Assembly (NCBI GenBank): GCA_024180945.1
Contig: JAKSGN010000035.1
Coordinates: 992,001-1,056,000, forward strand
Direction of reading: 5' to 3'
From: Macrophomina tecta
Lineage: Eukaryota; Ascomycota; Dothideomycetes; Botryosphaeriales; Botryosphaeriaceae
DNA: 64,000 nt
Position numbers and translations under genes: made by a program. Below, piece after piece: positions 1 through 13,271 of the stretch; position 1 is the first letter of the stretch; the number at the start of each line of letters is the position of its first letter. The notes below the pieces were generated by a model. That model worked only from the letters and a program-made list of their open reading frames with translations. It did no database searches and was not told where the DNA came from.

Positions 1-1928
1 AAGTCCGTTTCCAGCAGCTCGGTCCACGCCATATGAGCCGAGTCTGTTGTGCGGTTGACTGAGTAGCCGCATTCGCAATCGGCGGCGACTGCGTGTACGT
101 GTGAGTGGCGTGTTGGGGAGGGAAAGAAAGGTGGGGGCGGGGTTGGCAGTTGAGACTCTGTCTAAGATGGGAGATTGCTGGAAGGAAGGGATGTACTCAC
201 CCATGAAAGGGGAAAAGAAAGCCAGAGAGAGCAAGACCATTGGTGAAGGGATGCGCGTCGCCATGGTGGCAGAGTGGGAAGAAGGAAAAGAGTGTTGTGG
301 TAGTTGGCTGTGTCAATGCCAACGTGGTTGATTGATGGTCTGCCGCGTGAGCGAATGGTGCACGGGCGATTCTTCGTTGTCAAGAGGAAGCTGAAGAGAT
401 GTACGAAAGGAAAGAGGTGCAGCGGTGCGGGCGTGGCCCTGTGGAGGAGGTCCAGCAGTCACCAAAGTCGGCCTGATAATGGTAGGTCGCGATTGCCCGT
501 TACGGCAGCGCAGCTGGGCGGAAGTGTATGAGAAGGGCAAGCCTCCTGATAATGGAAAAGTCTAAGCTGGGGGCATAAAAGAAGGTGAAAGAGGTAGAGT
601 AGGGTCACCAAGGAGCGTCCGTCATCGTGGGCGCTGGAGATGCGCTCTTACACAACCGCAGCCCAAAAGCGGGGAAAAGAGTGGAGAGGGCGAAAGAGGC
701 GGCCAGATCGTAAAGTCCGTGGCTGCGGGCGACATATCAAGATAAGGGGAGAGAAGCAGAGAGCAGAATTCGGCCGGGTAGACTGGAGATTGAGTTGCAC
801 AGCATGGAACGGTAAGCGACAGCCGGAGCCGGTAACGCGCATGAAGGGCGAATGAGACGGCCTGTCGCCCTGTGCAGCTGGCCTGGCGGCAAGGGTGTCA
901 TGGCTGCACTGGCACACCCCGCATTGCCATTCGACGCTCGGCCTGGTTATGGAGGGCGTGGCGCCTGGGGTTCCGCTGGCTGTGAAGATCAAACCGACAA
1001 AATGGCCGTCTAGATGAAGTCCTTCATAAGGCAGGCTCGCTACTTGGTTGATATAGGAATGGTGGCCAAGCTCTTCAATTACCTTGGAGCGCTAAAAACC
1101 TCCGCCTCGGGCCAGTTCTGCCGTGTCAGTCGCACGAGGCCCATCACGGGCCAAGCAAGCGCAATATCGACGAGCATTCGTGACACATCGACAACAGCGT
1201 CGCCCCGTACCCGGATTTCTCGACCGCGCCCGGCGCGGCGTCGTCCAAGCACAGTGCATCTTGCCGCGTTGCGCTGCTCGCGTGGCCTTCGGGGATCTTG
1301 GTACTCGTAGCAGCCAATCCGCAGCAGCTCCATACGCGCTTTCGGATGGCGACGGCGTGTCGTTGCGAGGGCTCTTGAACGTGTTCCTGACCTTTCTTCA
1401 ATTTCATAATTATCAACCTACAGTAAAAAGGCTCGAGATTATAGGCTGTTGCTGGCTGGTATTATCGTACTTGGGAAAAGCTAATGCTCCGCCGGCGACT
1501 GCCTGTTCTCCCGACGGTGTACGAATCAGCGCCTTCCTCTCCAGAATGGTGTCTCCGCTCCGCTAAGTCTTCTGACAGAACAATCAATACCCAAACACGC
1601 AAATCAAAAACCTCCTCCAACACAACTCTTCTTTCCTCCTCTTCCTCAGATCCTTCGTACATACCGTTCCCTTCGTTATGCCGTGGATAGAAAGATGTCA
1701 TCGCCAAGAAAGTTGAAATGGCAAAAATGCGATGCGGAACGCCTTGGAAATAGGTGGGCAGTAAGTAAAGCGGCAGATTCCGACACCTGACAACGCCGCC
1801 CAGAAAACAGCCTTTCCGTAAATAAAACGTAGATTCCCGCGAGCGATATGAGCGACCAGCCGACCACCGCGCTAGTGGCCATGCGCAGCAAGAAAAATGC
1901 TTCAAGGGGGTATCATAGGAATCCGGAC
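1..1928. other. Intergenic, no supported gene
   Basis: Open frames occur on both strands but none shows a recognisable domain, a signal peptide or a splice pattern that extends it. The right-hand part (about 1450-1928) lies just downstream of the stop codon of the Ras exchange factor and is probably its 3' UTR. The minus-strand frame at 1462-1905 overlaps this position and looks like UTR translated by chance. I see no RNA gene. Confidence 0.6.
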
Positions 1929-4900
1929 TCAGATAGAAGTCTGCATCGCCATGTCAGTGCCAGCCGTGCGTCTCCCACTGGCAAATACGAACCTTGCGAT
2001 CTTCTCATCCTCACGCTCTCGAGGCTCAACCGCCAAACTCATGTCGTACATCTCGTGCACATCTCCCGCCGACTGCATGTTGGTCAAGATGTAATCCTGA
2101 AGCTCCGGCACCGGCTGAAGTGGGTACGGCACGTTCTGATACTGCTGGATGTCACGGATGACCTCTGCTGTCTTTGCTCGTTTGGCGAAGTTGATCAGGT
2201 TGGTTTTCTTGATGAGAGACGGTATGCCGTCCTCAATGAATGTCAGATCGGTGAGGTAGACACCTAGACTGCATCAGTACAGATCAATATCATTTGCAAA
2301 TTCGGGGTTCCTACCGAAGAAGGGAATACAAGGTGGATTCGCCTTGTGGAGGGTATCTCTGTACTCTGCAAAGTTCTTTGTGCTGCCCATGAGTTTGCGC
2401 ATATTTTCCAAGGTGGTCATTGTCCTAGCATTGACCGAGGTCCATGTCCTGCTCAGACGATGGATGGGCGCAGTGCCGAGCGCGGAGATGATGGAGGTGA
2501 GAGTTGAGAAATTATTCAGCGTTCGGCATTTCTGTGATAATTAGTAGGGTACTCTAGTGTGCGCGAAGCGTTAGCACTTACATCAGCCACAGAGACAAAG
2601 TGTTTGATGACCACCACACGTCGCTTTACGTCTGATTGTGTGAGAATCATTTGGGCGACCCAGTTGGTCAGTTGGTTGGAGTGCAGAATCAGGGCCTTGA
2701 CGTTCTGGGCCGGGTCCGCTTCACCTGGTGCCAGCTTCTTCTGCCACGTTTTGTTCAGACACTCAGTCGGCTTGATCTTGCCGTACAGCCGGGACTCGAT
2801 GATTGTGAGCTGTCGGGCGAATTCAGTAGCATCGATATCAAGGAACTTCAACTTCTTCATGTGCTTAGGCAGAATCGGCTGAGGGGTGGAAGTGTTCAAG
2901 GTCAAGACGAGACGCTTCGTAGGCGCGTCCTGGCCACGAGCGCGCTGTTCAACGGCCGTCATTAGAGGGCCAGCTCCAGGGGTACTTGTGGTCGCGACAT
3001 GGTCCTTTGCGAAGGCATAAACCCGCTGAATGAGTGCTTGTGCTTCATCGTCGTTACCCTCCATCCAGTAGTTGTCGAACCAACTCTTGAGGATGTTGAC
3101 GACACGGAACCGAATGGGCTTCTGCTTCTTGTCCACCCACAGCTGGTAGTCTTCCCTCGACAAACCCGGGGGCGGCTGGATGCTCCAACGCTTCACAAGC
3201 ATGTCAAACAACTCGTTGGCGGTAGTGAAAGATCGGTAGGTGAGGAGGAAAGTGTTGTTGAAGGGAGAGTCCAGCCTGTCGTGACGGGTGAGCTGCTCAA
3301 CAAGACCAGCAAGAGTGCCGCCCTTGAGCTGGGGAGGAGCAACCTTGAGGTCGTATGAGATTTCGCCCTCGTGATCCAGTTGCAAGAATTCTGGGATCTC
3401 TTCCGGAACTGCCTGAGGCAATACAGGAGCAGGAACTTCCCCAAAGAATTTCTTGAGCTTAGAATTATTCCCTCCGCTATGTATAGGGTCGAGTGGGTCG
3501 TCTCCAAGCGGAGACCTGTTGAATTGCGTTGAAGGTTTTCGCTGATAGTTGTTGTACAGGTCCATTTCTGTGTTGCGCTTGACGTCAATGGAGGATGGGC
3601 TATCTTCCACTGGCATGAGATCCGAGAGCAGTTGCAGAGAGAAGTAGAGCTTCGCAGTATTCGACTCCAGATCTCGGGAGACCTGTCGAACATGATTCAA
3701 GCGCTCTTCCAGTGAATCTCCACGGTTCTCAGCCCACTCATCGCCCAATGGTGCAGCCACCGCTTGGCACGCCAGGATGAGCTCAGATATCATGTCGTAG
3801 ACCTTCTGCTTGGCGACACTGAAGTCGGCAATTTGAGGATTTTGGAACGTCGAACCGATTGGTGCGAGGTTGATTGACTCGACGGTCGCGATCCAGGGCC
3901 GATAGACCTCCAGAACCTTGGCTGCGGCCTTACACACTCGTTCTCCCAGTTTCTGATGAACGGAATGGGTGATGACCTTTTCTTCGACCACGAGACGCTC
4001 ATCCAACTTCCTGATGCTTGAAACAATGAGTCGCTTAAGGTCGTCTAGTCTCTCAACCAGTTTGTCGTCTAGTCGCGTACTTGGCTCCTCGAAGTCGTCT
4101 TGATCTATGAAAGACATGGGATTCATTGGGTCGTGGGTGCTGAGGCCGTTATTCTGCCAGTTTCCTCCGTTGTAACTGCCCACGACAAAACCAGGGATCA
4201 AACGTGGAATGTCTTCACCCCGTTGTTGGCGCGCGACTTCAACGAAGCCGTAGACGCCATTCAGCACGCCATCCGCCTCCTTCAGACACTTGGAGTAGGA
4301 ATCTGCCGGGGGCCAATCCGCTGCAGCGATGTGCGAAGACAGTACCAACTTGGAGAATCTTGACATGGTCTCTCTAAAGTGAGGGTACAGGGCTTTGTTG
4401 GTGGAGATGATCGATGGATTTCCGGAATGATTGTCTGTAGTACCGGATCCTGCGGCAAGCAGCAAGCGGAGGTGATCCGATATGTCTTCCGCCCTTTTCA
4501 CGAACTCCGAGCGATCACTGTTATTGATAGCCTGCCGGTACCGTTCGACGGACCTGCGCATATCCTCCACCATTCGGTTCCATGTCAAAGGAACAGCTTG
4601 TGCATCATCGAAGAATTGTCGCGAAACAGCGGACGTAAGAGGAGCTCCAATCGAGTTGTTCGCGTATGAGGACATAGTTGAGCCCAAAGGAGGGCCAAGG
4701 CCCGAGAAGCTCGTGTTATTTGCGTGTTCGTGGAGGTCGGATCGAGAGCGCGTCAATCCGGAGGCGTTACTCATCGAGTCCATGGACGTGGCAGGAGAAA
4801 TTCCATTCGAGGCCAAGGACCTGCGCCTCTGCTAGTCGACTAATTAGCAACGGGGTTGCACTTGTGCAACTTGACTAGTACTTACAAGAGAGCTGTGGGA

Positions 4901-5545
4901 CCCACCCATGCCGGACGGGCCCTCGACATCAGACGCGGAATTCTCGTCATCCGTGTCTCCATTGTACATATGCCAGCCGCCTGCCATGAGCTCTGGAGGC
5001 GGTCGGCTGCTCTCAGGCATGTTCACGTTGGTACGGTCTCGTGGGCCATTTTCCGCCAAAGAAGAGGGTGTCTCCAGTGGAAGTTCCATGGTGCTCACGC
5101 CAGTCAGAGTATTGAAGTAGAACAGGCGGCCGTCGGGTGTTGCCTGAGGTATCCAGAACGCAGCCTCCTCCTCCTTGTCGGGCTCGGTGCCTTCCAGCGG
5201 CAGCTGTGTGTGGCCACCATCGTCGTCGGTATCGGAGGCCTCTGAGTAGCTCCCCAAGTCTTGCGACCCATCGACAGTGCCGGAGCCGTCTCCCTCGTCA
5301 GCACTGCTCTCGGCTTCCCTCGTGTCGTCCTTGGGCGGTGAGACGACGGCGCAGTAGTTGCTGGGAAACCAGCCGCGCACGCCGTTAATCACACCGTCCC
5401 ACCAGCCGCTCTCCAGCTGCGTGATGACCTGTATTATGTCACCCTGGCGGAAGCTCAAGCTGGTGCGGTCGTCGGCATCATAGTCGTACAGGGCGCGGAC
5501 ATAGAGCCCCCCTGGCGGGGCCAGTGTCCCCGAGTATCCGTTCAT
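1929..5545 (-). CDS. CDC25: Cdc25-type Ras guanine nucleotide exchange factor (SH3-WW-RasGEF_N-RasGEF)
   Basis: It should load GTP onto Ras and so drive cAMP/PKA and morphogenesis signalling at the membrane. Four exons fit: 5545-4886, 4831-2582, 2531-2315 and 2263-1929, separated by introns of 50-54 bp with GTAAGT, GTAAGT and GTAGGA donors; they sum to about 1153 residues. An SH3 domain lies at about 13-70 (ALYDYDADD, then a WWDG and a GWFPSNY motif), followed by an acidic linker and a WW-like segment at about 130-158 (FWIP, then FYFN and a T-rich end). RasGEF_N starts near 720 (LTRHDRLDSPF) and the catalytic RasGEF domain runs from about 870 to 1110 (LDIDATEFARQL, then GVYLTDLTFI). The start is the first ATG before the SH3 domain. 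The third intron acceptor was chosen as TAG at 2264, because the upstream CAG would put a stop in frame. It sits alone; nothing shows how it is regulated. Confidence 0.93.
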
Positions 5546-8500
5546 GGTGATGTGTAGCAGCGCAGGGCTGGGGTTCGCAGTGGTCGCGGTGGTCGCGGTG
5601 CTCTTCTCGCAGCTCCGGCAGGCTGTCCCTGATGCCCCTCTCTCGTCCTAGCAGTCGGACCGAGCGGGAGAGCCGCGACGGGGGTGTCGGCGGGCTTCGC
5701 GCGGTGGTGAGCGTGGCGAAGCAGCAACGGGCGTCTGGCAGAGCGTGGAGTGGGAGTCAAAGGCCAGCTGGGACAAGCGAAACAGCACCTCCGGGGGCGT
5801 CCAGAGCATGGGCTCTCGCGGGGGGTCGGGCGTCTAGCGGCACCGCATGAGCGCGCGCGTCGGCTCACGGTGCGAGGCAGCGATGGTCGGCACGAAACAG
5901 CAGGCGCAGCAGCAGGGCAGGGCGTCAGTTCAGTCGACTCGCGGAGGGTGCCGTGCGGTGGGAGGCGCGGGTGCTGGTGCTGGTGGTGTTGCGGCCGCTT
6001 CATTCAGGGTTCTCGCCCGACGAGGCAGATCACGTGCGCAACGCGGGCCCTGCGCTGGAGATCGCAGCGAAAAATGCCGCTCAAGCCTCTCTGCTCTCCA
6101 CTTCCTTTTAAACGACAATGCGCCCCCCCAACGGCCCACGCCCATCGCGGCCCTTCTCGTGGGCATTGGCGCTGCATATCTGCCTTTCTCGCTGCATAAC
6201 TGCCCGCCCGCCCAAGCGCCCTTCAAGCGACGCCAGTGTCCAAATCGGCGGATAAAGCAACGAGGCGTCGACTCGCCCTGCCCCCGAGTCAGGCTCTCTC
6301 CTGCCGTCTTGCTGCCTGCCCAGCTCTCGTCCGCTACGCTTCCCAAACTCAATCCGACGCGCGCTGCAGATTACATGACCTGATGGCCTATGCTAATGCT
6401 GCGTGCATATCGCGGATCAGCACCGCCTCCCCCGTCCAACACGTGGACTAAGCTTGCGGAGAAATCTTGGGCATGGAGATCCGTCCCCAGCGCCCGTTAT
6501 CGTGGGAAATCTGCCACCCCACTGCCGATTTGTCATTGCGGCTAGACAGCTATTGATCCAACTACGTACATCAACCCGCTGGCTGCCAATACCTGTCCAT
6601 ATGCCGCAGCTCAAGACTCCCGGGGCCTCTGTTCACTGCGGCCAATCAACGTCGCGCGGAGACATCGGCTTTTGCCCTCCCTTAATAGGCTTTCAATCGG
6701 GCATCATCAGCATGCAGCCTTGCGCAACGGCAGGATAACTGTTCATGCAGCCCTACCATTCGCCAGGCGTAAGGGGGCACTGCATCCGGGTATCTGATCG
6801 CAAGAAGGGAGCTTCTGGAATAAAGAGTTGGCGTGCCATAATGCTCCTGGACAAAGCCCAAGTTCTTTTTTTTTTTTTTTTTTGGCCTTTTTACTTCTCA
6901 GATGCCCAGTGCTTATCCATAGGTAGCTCGGCAGCATAACTAGATCGCAAAGCACGGCCGTGAATGCCATGTGCGTGCAGGTAGTTGCTGCTGCCAAAGG
7001 GTCCGAGACATTATACAGACCATGAGTCGCTTGTGCTTCTCGAGAGATCGCGCAAGTCATGAATGACGCCATAGACGATGGCCTGAGGGCTGCCCGATCT
7101 TCCAGCAGACATCGCTGATGCCAAGAATGTGACAAAGTCAACAGTCTGCTGGGCTGGCTCCCCGCCAATGAAAGTTCTGATCTGGTAAGTCTCAGATCGT
7201 CGCTTTGTGGCCGATGGCCAGTTACCTGAACTTCGCCGTCGACCGCGTCCACAACTGTGAAGTCAAGTCCATTGTACGATTGAACTTGGCGCCACCGGCC
7301 ACACAACTAGGGATGTGGGTCCAATGTTATGTATTACCGCACGCCATTGCCGCAGAGTCCACGTATTCGTACACATGTCAACGCACGCCGTTCATCTCTA
7401 CACTTGTGTCCGACCGGTGCCTCAGCTCATGCATCAGTACACTTCCCATTGCAACAAGTGTTGATGGAAACTTTTGTATCGTTTCAGGGAATAGTAGGCA
7501 GAATATATCATCAGCTGCTGATCCAGCTAAACAACGCACTTGCAGTCGGGAAGAGGAAGAGGGGGAGAGGCAACGTGGAGTCTTCCGAAATTTAGGCCAA
7601 GGACAGCGGTTCCCGGTGTTGCATCAAAATCAAGGGGAAAGTCTTGAGTTTAGGACCGATACATGTGCACGCAGGCTTGTAGGGATGGTCACGTAAGAAG
7701 GTGCTGTGGCGGTCCCTTCCGCTGTTCTACTTGCTGATCCCTCGGCTGTCCGGAGGGTGTACCTGGTAAATGTGCCTGGTGCCTCGGAGAGGGGCAGAGG
7801 GGTAGAAGAAGCAATCCGAAGCTTCGTGACGGGATGTTGCAACTGGACGGGTATTCTCGATATATTGGGAACTCCGCCCAGGATCTCAATCCTCGCTGAA
7901 GATGTTGGATCGAAGGAACAATTGATGTTCTAGAAAAAAGAGGGGCACCACGCGGGGATCGGCGGAAGAAGCCACCAGCAGCAGCTAACTCGTAGCTTGG
8001 GCACTGAATCGCAGAGTTTCGCGTGGAAGCGGGACACAAAACCAACCTGACATGGTGGCTTGAGCCGTCAGACGATTCAGCCCAGGGAAGCGGTTCCGGA
8101 GACACCACTGTCCCAAGAGCGGTCGCTGAGGGGCGATCAATCGGCCACGAAAAGTGGGCGGAAGGAAAAGGGGCACGACCTTGCCAGAGTCATTTGATGA
8201 AGGGCCAGAACATATGCCGGCCACAACGGAAATGAGGCCTTCTCACCTTCCCTGATTGAGGAAGCATAGTTTCTTATGAGAGTCCAAATAAGTTATGCAG
8301 CCGACCCCCCTGGCCCTGGCACTCTCGAAAGAACATGCGAGACGTTCTAGCGTGGGGTTGTGCGTCTGTAGGGCGACATCCCACAGAGATAACGCTGCAC
8401 CATGGAGGGGTTGATTTTCATCTGATATGAAATTTGCGAAACGCGAAAAAGCGGGCTGCTGAGCGTCCCGGTGCGGCAGGTGATTGCACAGATCCAGGGC

Positions 8501-10660
8501 AATACGAGCGTGGACCCCTCCAAGACACGTTCAAGGTGTTGCTCTTGTAAAATCGGACGACACACCGAGAATAATAAGGAGGTTGGGATATGTCTGTGCA
8601 ATGGCTTTCAGCCGCTGGTGGAAGAGTTCACTTCCCGGGGCCGCGGGGCAAGGCGCAGCATGGATGGGAGCGCCGCACTTCGGGCTATTCCTGCATGCAA
8701 GCTTCAGCCACAACAGAGTAGGTGATATGTCCTATCATTATTTGTCAAGAAATGAAGCAGCCATCTGGATGAATATGTTATGAACTTCCTCGAACAATTG
8801 CATCCAGATGACCGACTGCTTGAGCTCCCGATAGGTACCCGGGGGGCTCAACTCTTCCGCGCGGCAGGGGTAACGAGGGGTAGTTTCGCGTCGTTGAACC
8901 AGGGCGGCCAGCGTGCTCATTAGTCAATAATGACGAAGTTTCGAGGGCATGTTGACGCGCGAGGCTGGCGGACGCCAACGAAGCGCGACGCCCCGCCACG
9001 CCGCAGCGGGACGCAGCTCGTTGGACATCGAGGCGATCTCTCTGCGACAGACCAAATTTCCAGATGAAGGCGATGCGCCGGCTTCGCGGGGAAGGAGGAT
9101 CTGTACGCTAGCCGATGCGCTACTGGGCCTGTGTGCCAGGAACGGGCAGGAGAATTGAGAGAGGCGCAGATCGGCTCCGCAAGCCAACGAGAAGGCGAGC
9201 GGGAAGGGCCTCAAATTCCTCGGTGGTGCTACGACTCACCTGGCTTTGCGGGAGATGGTGGCTTCGTAAATTGCTTGTTTCACCGGGCGCCGTGCCACAA
9301 CCCGGCGCGTCCGCGAGCGCCGAGATGCGCCTTTCAGCTGTGATCCAGGTAAAAAAAAAAAAGTCGCCGCAAGCCCGTAAGCTGTCCAGACGGTCCGGAT
9401 CGCGCTGCAGCGGCTTCATGCAATGCTGGCATCCGCGCACGCGAGCGGTGTGAGGTGGCTCCAGGGAAGTGCATAAGGCGGCTGCGCTGTCGTCGCAGGA
9501 ACGCCGTCAAAGAGAAAGCCTGGTCGCTTGGGATAAGAGAGCGCGCCTCGGCCATATACCGCCTTTTTCTTTGCCATAACCTGAGGCACGGCAGGAATCG
9601 CGAAACGTCCGTGGCACGTGCAGGTAGCGGCGCGGAGGGGGAGACGCTCGACCTACCAGTCGCCCGGTGAGTCGAAGTGACGTTGGCGGCCTTGCGCCTG
9701 GCAGTGTCGGTCTAGGGCGAAGTGGAGCCCGGGGAAGAGCATCCGTCGACGAAGCCGGCCGTTCAGAAGTGAGAGAGCACAGCAGCGGGCGCGGCCCCGG
9801 TCAGCCCTCGTGTTGATGATGGATTGGACGAGGCGCGCCGGCGTCCAGCAAGAAAAGCAAAACGTCGCCAGACGCTAGACTGTGGCGCGCAAGGGGAGGT
9901 GATGAATGCTGACTGTTGCTCCTGCGGAACAAGGAGTGGCAGGGCGGACGGCCACGGCGACTGAGGGGTACTGGTGCGGGACTGACGGGAAAGCGCGCTC
10001 GCACGTCTCGGGCATCCCGGCCGCAATACAATACAAGCGAGCGCGGCGGGGCGACGCGAAAGCAGGCCCCTCGTGACCCTCCGATCGTAACGTGGAAGCC
10101 CGCGCAGTGCCTCTGCTGAGCTGTTGAAACAGCAGCAAGCGCATGGCTCTCGCGGGCTCTGCGCTGAGAACGCATCATAACGTACGTCCGGGAGCCCTAG
10201 TATGAGCCGCGGCACTCGTAGGGAGGTGGGTCGCCATGCAGGCCTCCAAATTGCAAAGAGTGAGGCAGTGGCTGGTGCCCGTGTTCCTAACTGGGCCAAG
10301 GGTGGGCTCGGCTTGGGCCAGAGTCCGCGTGCTGCCCGCAAAACCACCCGCTCGTCTTCTCCTCCACCTCGACCCCTCTTCATCCAAAAACCTTCGCCAA
10401 CGCCGTCATTGCGTCGTGCCCCTCGGGACTCACTCCTCACGCATCGAGCCGGCGACGCCACCGTCCGGCAGCCCTCATACCAGACGAGAGACGGCCAGCT
10501 CGTCTCTGTCGCACCCACCTTGCCGTTCCATGATCCTGCACATACGGAATGCTCATCATCGACAATACCTTCACGCTTTAAACCCCTCGCGCCAGTCGCC
10601 GAGCCGACGCTCGATTATCCTCGCCGCCATCCGTAGCTGAAGACACGACGCGCTGTCTCG
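5546..10660. other. Gene-poor 5.1 kb stretch between two regulator genes
   Basis: The left edge (5546-6400) is GC-rich and probably holds the 5' UTR and promoter of the Ras exchange factor. The right edge (about 9700-10660) is the promoter and leader of the C2H2 regulator. In between I see an 18-nt T run at 6866-6883 and a 12-nt A run near 9350, but no domain, no convincing exon chain and no RNA gene. The longest open frames, 6743-7306 and 9763-10518 on the minus strand, are low-complexity Arg/Ser/Pro-rich shadows. Confidence 0.5.
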
Positions 10661-13271
10661 ATGCCAGCCGCCGCCATGACCCTGCTCGCCTCCGGCTCGC
10701 CTTCAACAGGCGGCCGCAAGCCCACTGCCGCGCCCGAGAAGAAGTACAAGTGCCAGTTCTGCAATCGCGCATTCAGCAGAAGCGAGCACCGCAGTCGACA
10801 TGAGAGATCGCGTACGTATTTTGCGCCCGCACACAACAGCCGAGGGAGGCTGGCAGATCGCCCCGCTGACACCTCATCACACAGACACGAAAGAACGCCC
10901 CTTCAAATGCCTCAAGTGCCGAAGCACCTTTGTCCGTCGCGACCTCCTACTGCGACACGACCGCACCGTCCATGCAAAGGACGGTGGCGTGCCCCTCCAC
11001 AGCGAGGTCAAGCGCCGCGCCGCCCCCAAGGCTAGCGACATGCCAATCGCCGGCCCTTCGAAGCCCTCCATCGGACTCGACACTGCGACTCTCGAACAGA
11101 TTGAAGCGAGCAGCGACGGCATGGTGGACATCGAGACAGCCGCCATGCTTGTCACCGACTTCCACCACAAGGCGATGGCCAGCCAGGAGCCCGACTCTGC
11201 GATCGATGCACCAGAAACGGTCATCTCGCCCCACGGTCCCGCGCTCCTCGAGCCTTCGGTCGGTTATCCCTCCGGCCCGGTGTCGCTCCCTCAGATGCCA
11301 ATGTGGGACTCGATGCTGCCTCATCCAGTTGAGGGAGGCAAGTCGCATTCAGTCACGTCAAGCATGTCGGGCTCACAGGATTCCCATATGACCTTCAACA
11401 GCGTCGGCGCGCAAGGACACCCGAACCAGTTGGCACCCATTATGGAGCGCCAGTCTTCATCCAACGATGGACTGGCTCCTTCGTTCCCGTCTCTGCAAAG
11501 TTCCCTCCAGGGATCCGGACTTGCCACTCCTGGGGCCCTATCGCCGTATCCGTTGATGGGTCCCGTGTCTCCTGTCGACTACCGCCGCTCGCCTGGGCCT
11601 AGCCAGGCGCTGACGATGGCAAAAGCTCCCCAAATTGAGTCGGATGAGTTCTGCGGCAAGATTCTGGACAACATCAAGCGATGCGACAGCGAGGGTATCC
11701 TACTCGACACCTTTCAACTGCCAAGTGTAGCTCTCCTGAACCGCTACTTGTCGACCTACTTCAACTTATTTCATCACCATCTGCCATTCCTTCATCCTGC
11801 GTCATACGACCCAACCGAAGTATCTGCGCCGTTGCTCCTAGCGGTGCTGTCGATCGGTGCTCTGTACACTTTCGACCAGGATCAGGCCTACATGTTGCAC
11901 ATCGGAGCGAAGGTGCTGGTGAATCAGTTCTTGCAGAATAAGGAGAACTTCAGTTCGCGCAAGTGTCCCCTTTGGCTTATGCAAGCAACCCTTCTCAACA
12001 TGATCTTCGCATCTTGGAGTGGAGATCCGAAGGGGTTGGAGTGGGCCTGCTCGATCAAGAGTTTGCTTGCCAACATGGTCGCCGGTAATCGTTACGAGCT
12101 GAAGCTTCGTACCGAAGCTCGCAATGGTGCCCATCCCACGCATGAAGAGTGGATCGAAGATGAACAGTGCCGCCGTACTTACTACGCCGTGTACATCTTC
12201 TTTGGTCTTCTCACCATGACGTACAACCACACGCCTGCTATCAGCTTCAACGAGTTCGACACGCTGGAACTGCCTTCATCTGAAACTCTTTGGAACGTGG
12301 ATCCCTCTGACGATGAATCTTGGCGGGACAACTTGGCCGCCTCAAGCATCATTACGTTCCGCCAGGCTCACGACAACTTGTTCCAGGGTGAATCAGCCCG
12401 CTACAGCGCATTCGCCACTCGCGTCATGATCAACGCGCTCTTCCTGGAGGTTTGGTACCACAAGCGCAGCCCCGAGGCTCTTCAGGACGTGGTCACAGAG
12501 TACAAGCTTCGTCTTGCCCTTGAGACCTGGGAGAAGTCTCTCGAGATTTGCGAGCCAGAAACTGTGGTTGTCAAGCTTAGCGCACCTCATAAAGGCCATC
12601 CTCTCATCTTCAACGCCATGGCGATGTACCGTAACACACGCGCGCGCCTGTTGGTCGATCTCAAGTCTGTTCAAGAAGCCTTGCGCTACCATGACTCGTA
12701 TGAGGTTGCCGCTTCCATGACCAACGCTCGGGATAAAGTCAAGCGTTCGCAGGAGATGATCAAGGTCATTGAAGAATGCTTCGACTGCATTGAGGTGGCA
12801 GCCGTCCAAGGAATTCGCTGGGTCGCCCGTACATCGGCAACCAACTGGAGCATTGAGCATCCGCTATGTGGCATGGACCTGATGGTAATCCTCACGCTTT
12901 GGCTCTACCGCCTGGAACATGACGAGGAGCCAGCCACTGAGGATGAACTTGCCATGTACAACAAACTCAGGAATCTTTTCGATGATGATTCTGTGGAGGT
13001 GTACGGCTCCAAGCTCAGCTCCACCGTTGCCCGGCTTTGGGGTAGCATGATCGACGAAGTCGTTGTTTGGGGGTAAGTGGACATCCCATTTGATACTGAA
13101 CGTAGAAGCTAATATTTCTGCAGCATTACCAAACTCATGGGCGAAGCTTTCAAGCTTCATTCCCAAGCCCTTGTGGGCTATGAGGACGCTATGTCCTCCC
13201 GCTCGGGTTCTCCTACTCCCTCGATACCCACTCAGCCTGTTCAGGTGCTTGAGATGCAAACGGCGTATTAG
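10661..13271 (+). CDS. C2H2 zinc-finger transcription factor with fungal_trans domain
   Basis: A predicted nuclear DNA-binding regulator. The three exons are 10661-10811, 10885-13072 and 13124-13271, about 828 residues. Two adjacent C2H2 fingers sit at the N-terminus: C31-C34-H47-H51, then C59-C62-H75-H80, joined by a TKERPFKC linker. The first intron (GTACGT to CACAG, 73 bp) falls exactly between His47 and His51, so splicing is needed to complete finger one. A Ser/Pro-rich region follows, and from about residue 330 a fungal_trans (PF04082) region begins (LLNRYLSTYF, HHHLPFLHP). The last intron (GTAAGT, 51 bp) adds about 48 C-terminal residues. The finger pair resembles the ADR1/AmdX/Klf group, whose members often control carbon or nitrogen use; the target here cannot be inferred. 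ATG10661 was preferred because it is first, but ATG10676 is possible. Confidence 0.92.

Noticed and set aside
9763..10518. 251-residue minus-strand open frame
   Set aside because: Low-complexity Arg/Ser/Pro composition in the promoter of the C2H2 regulator; overlapping frames on both strands.
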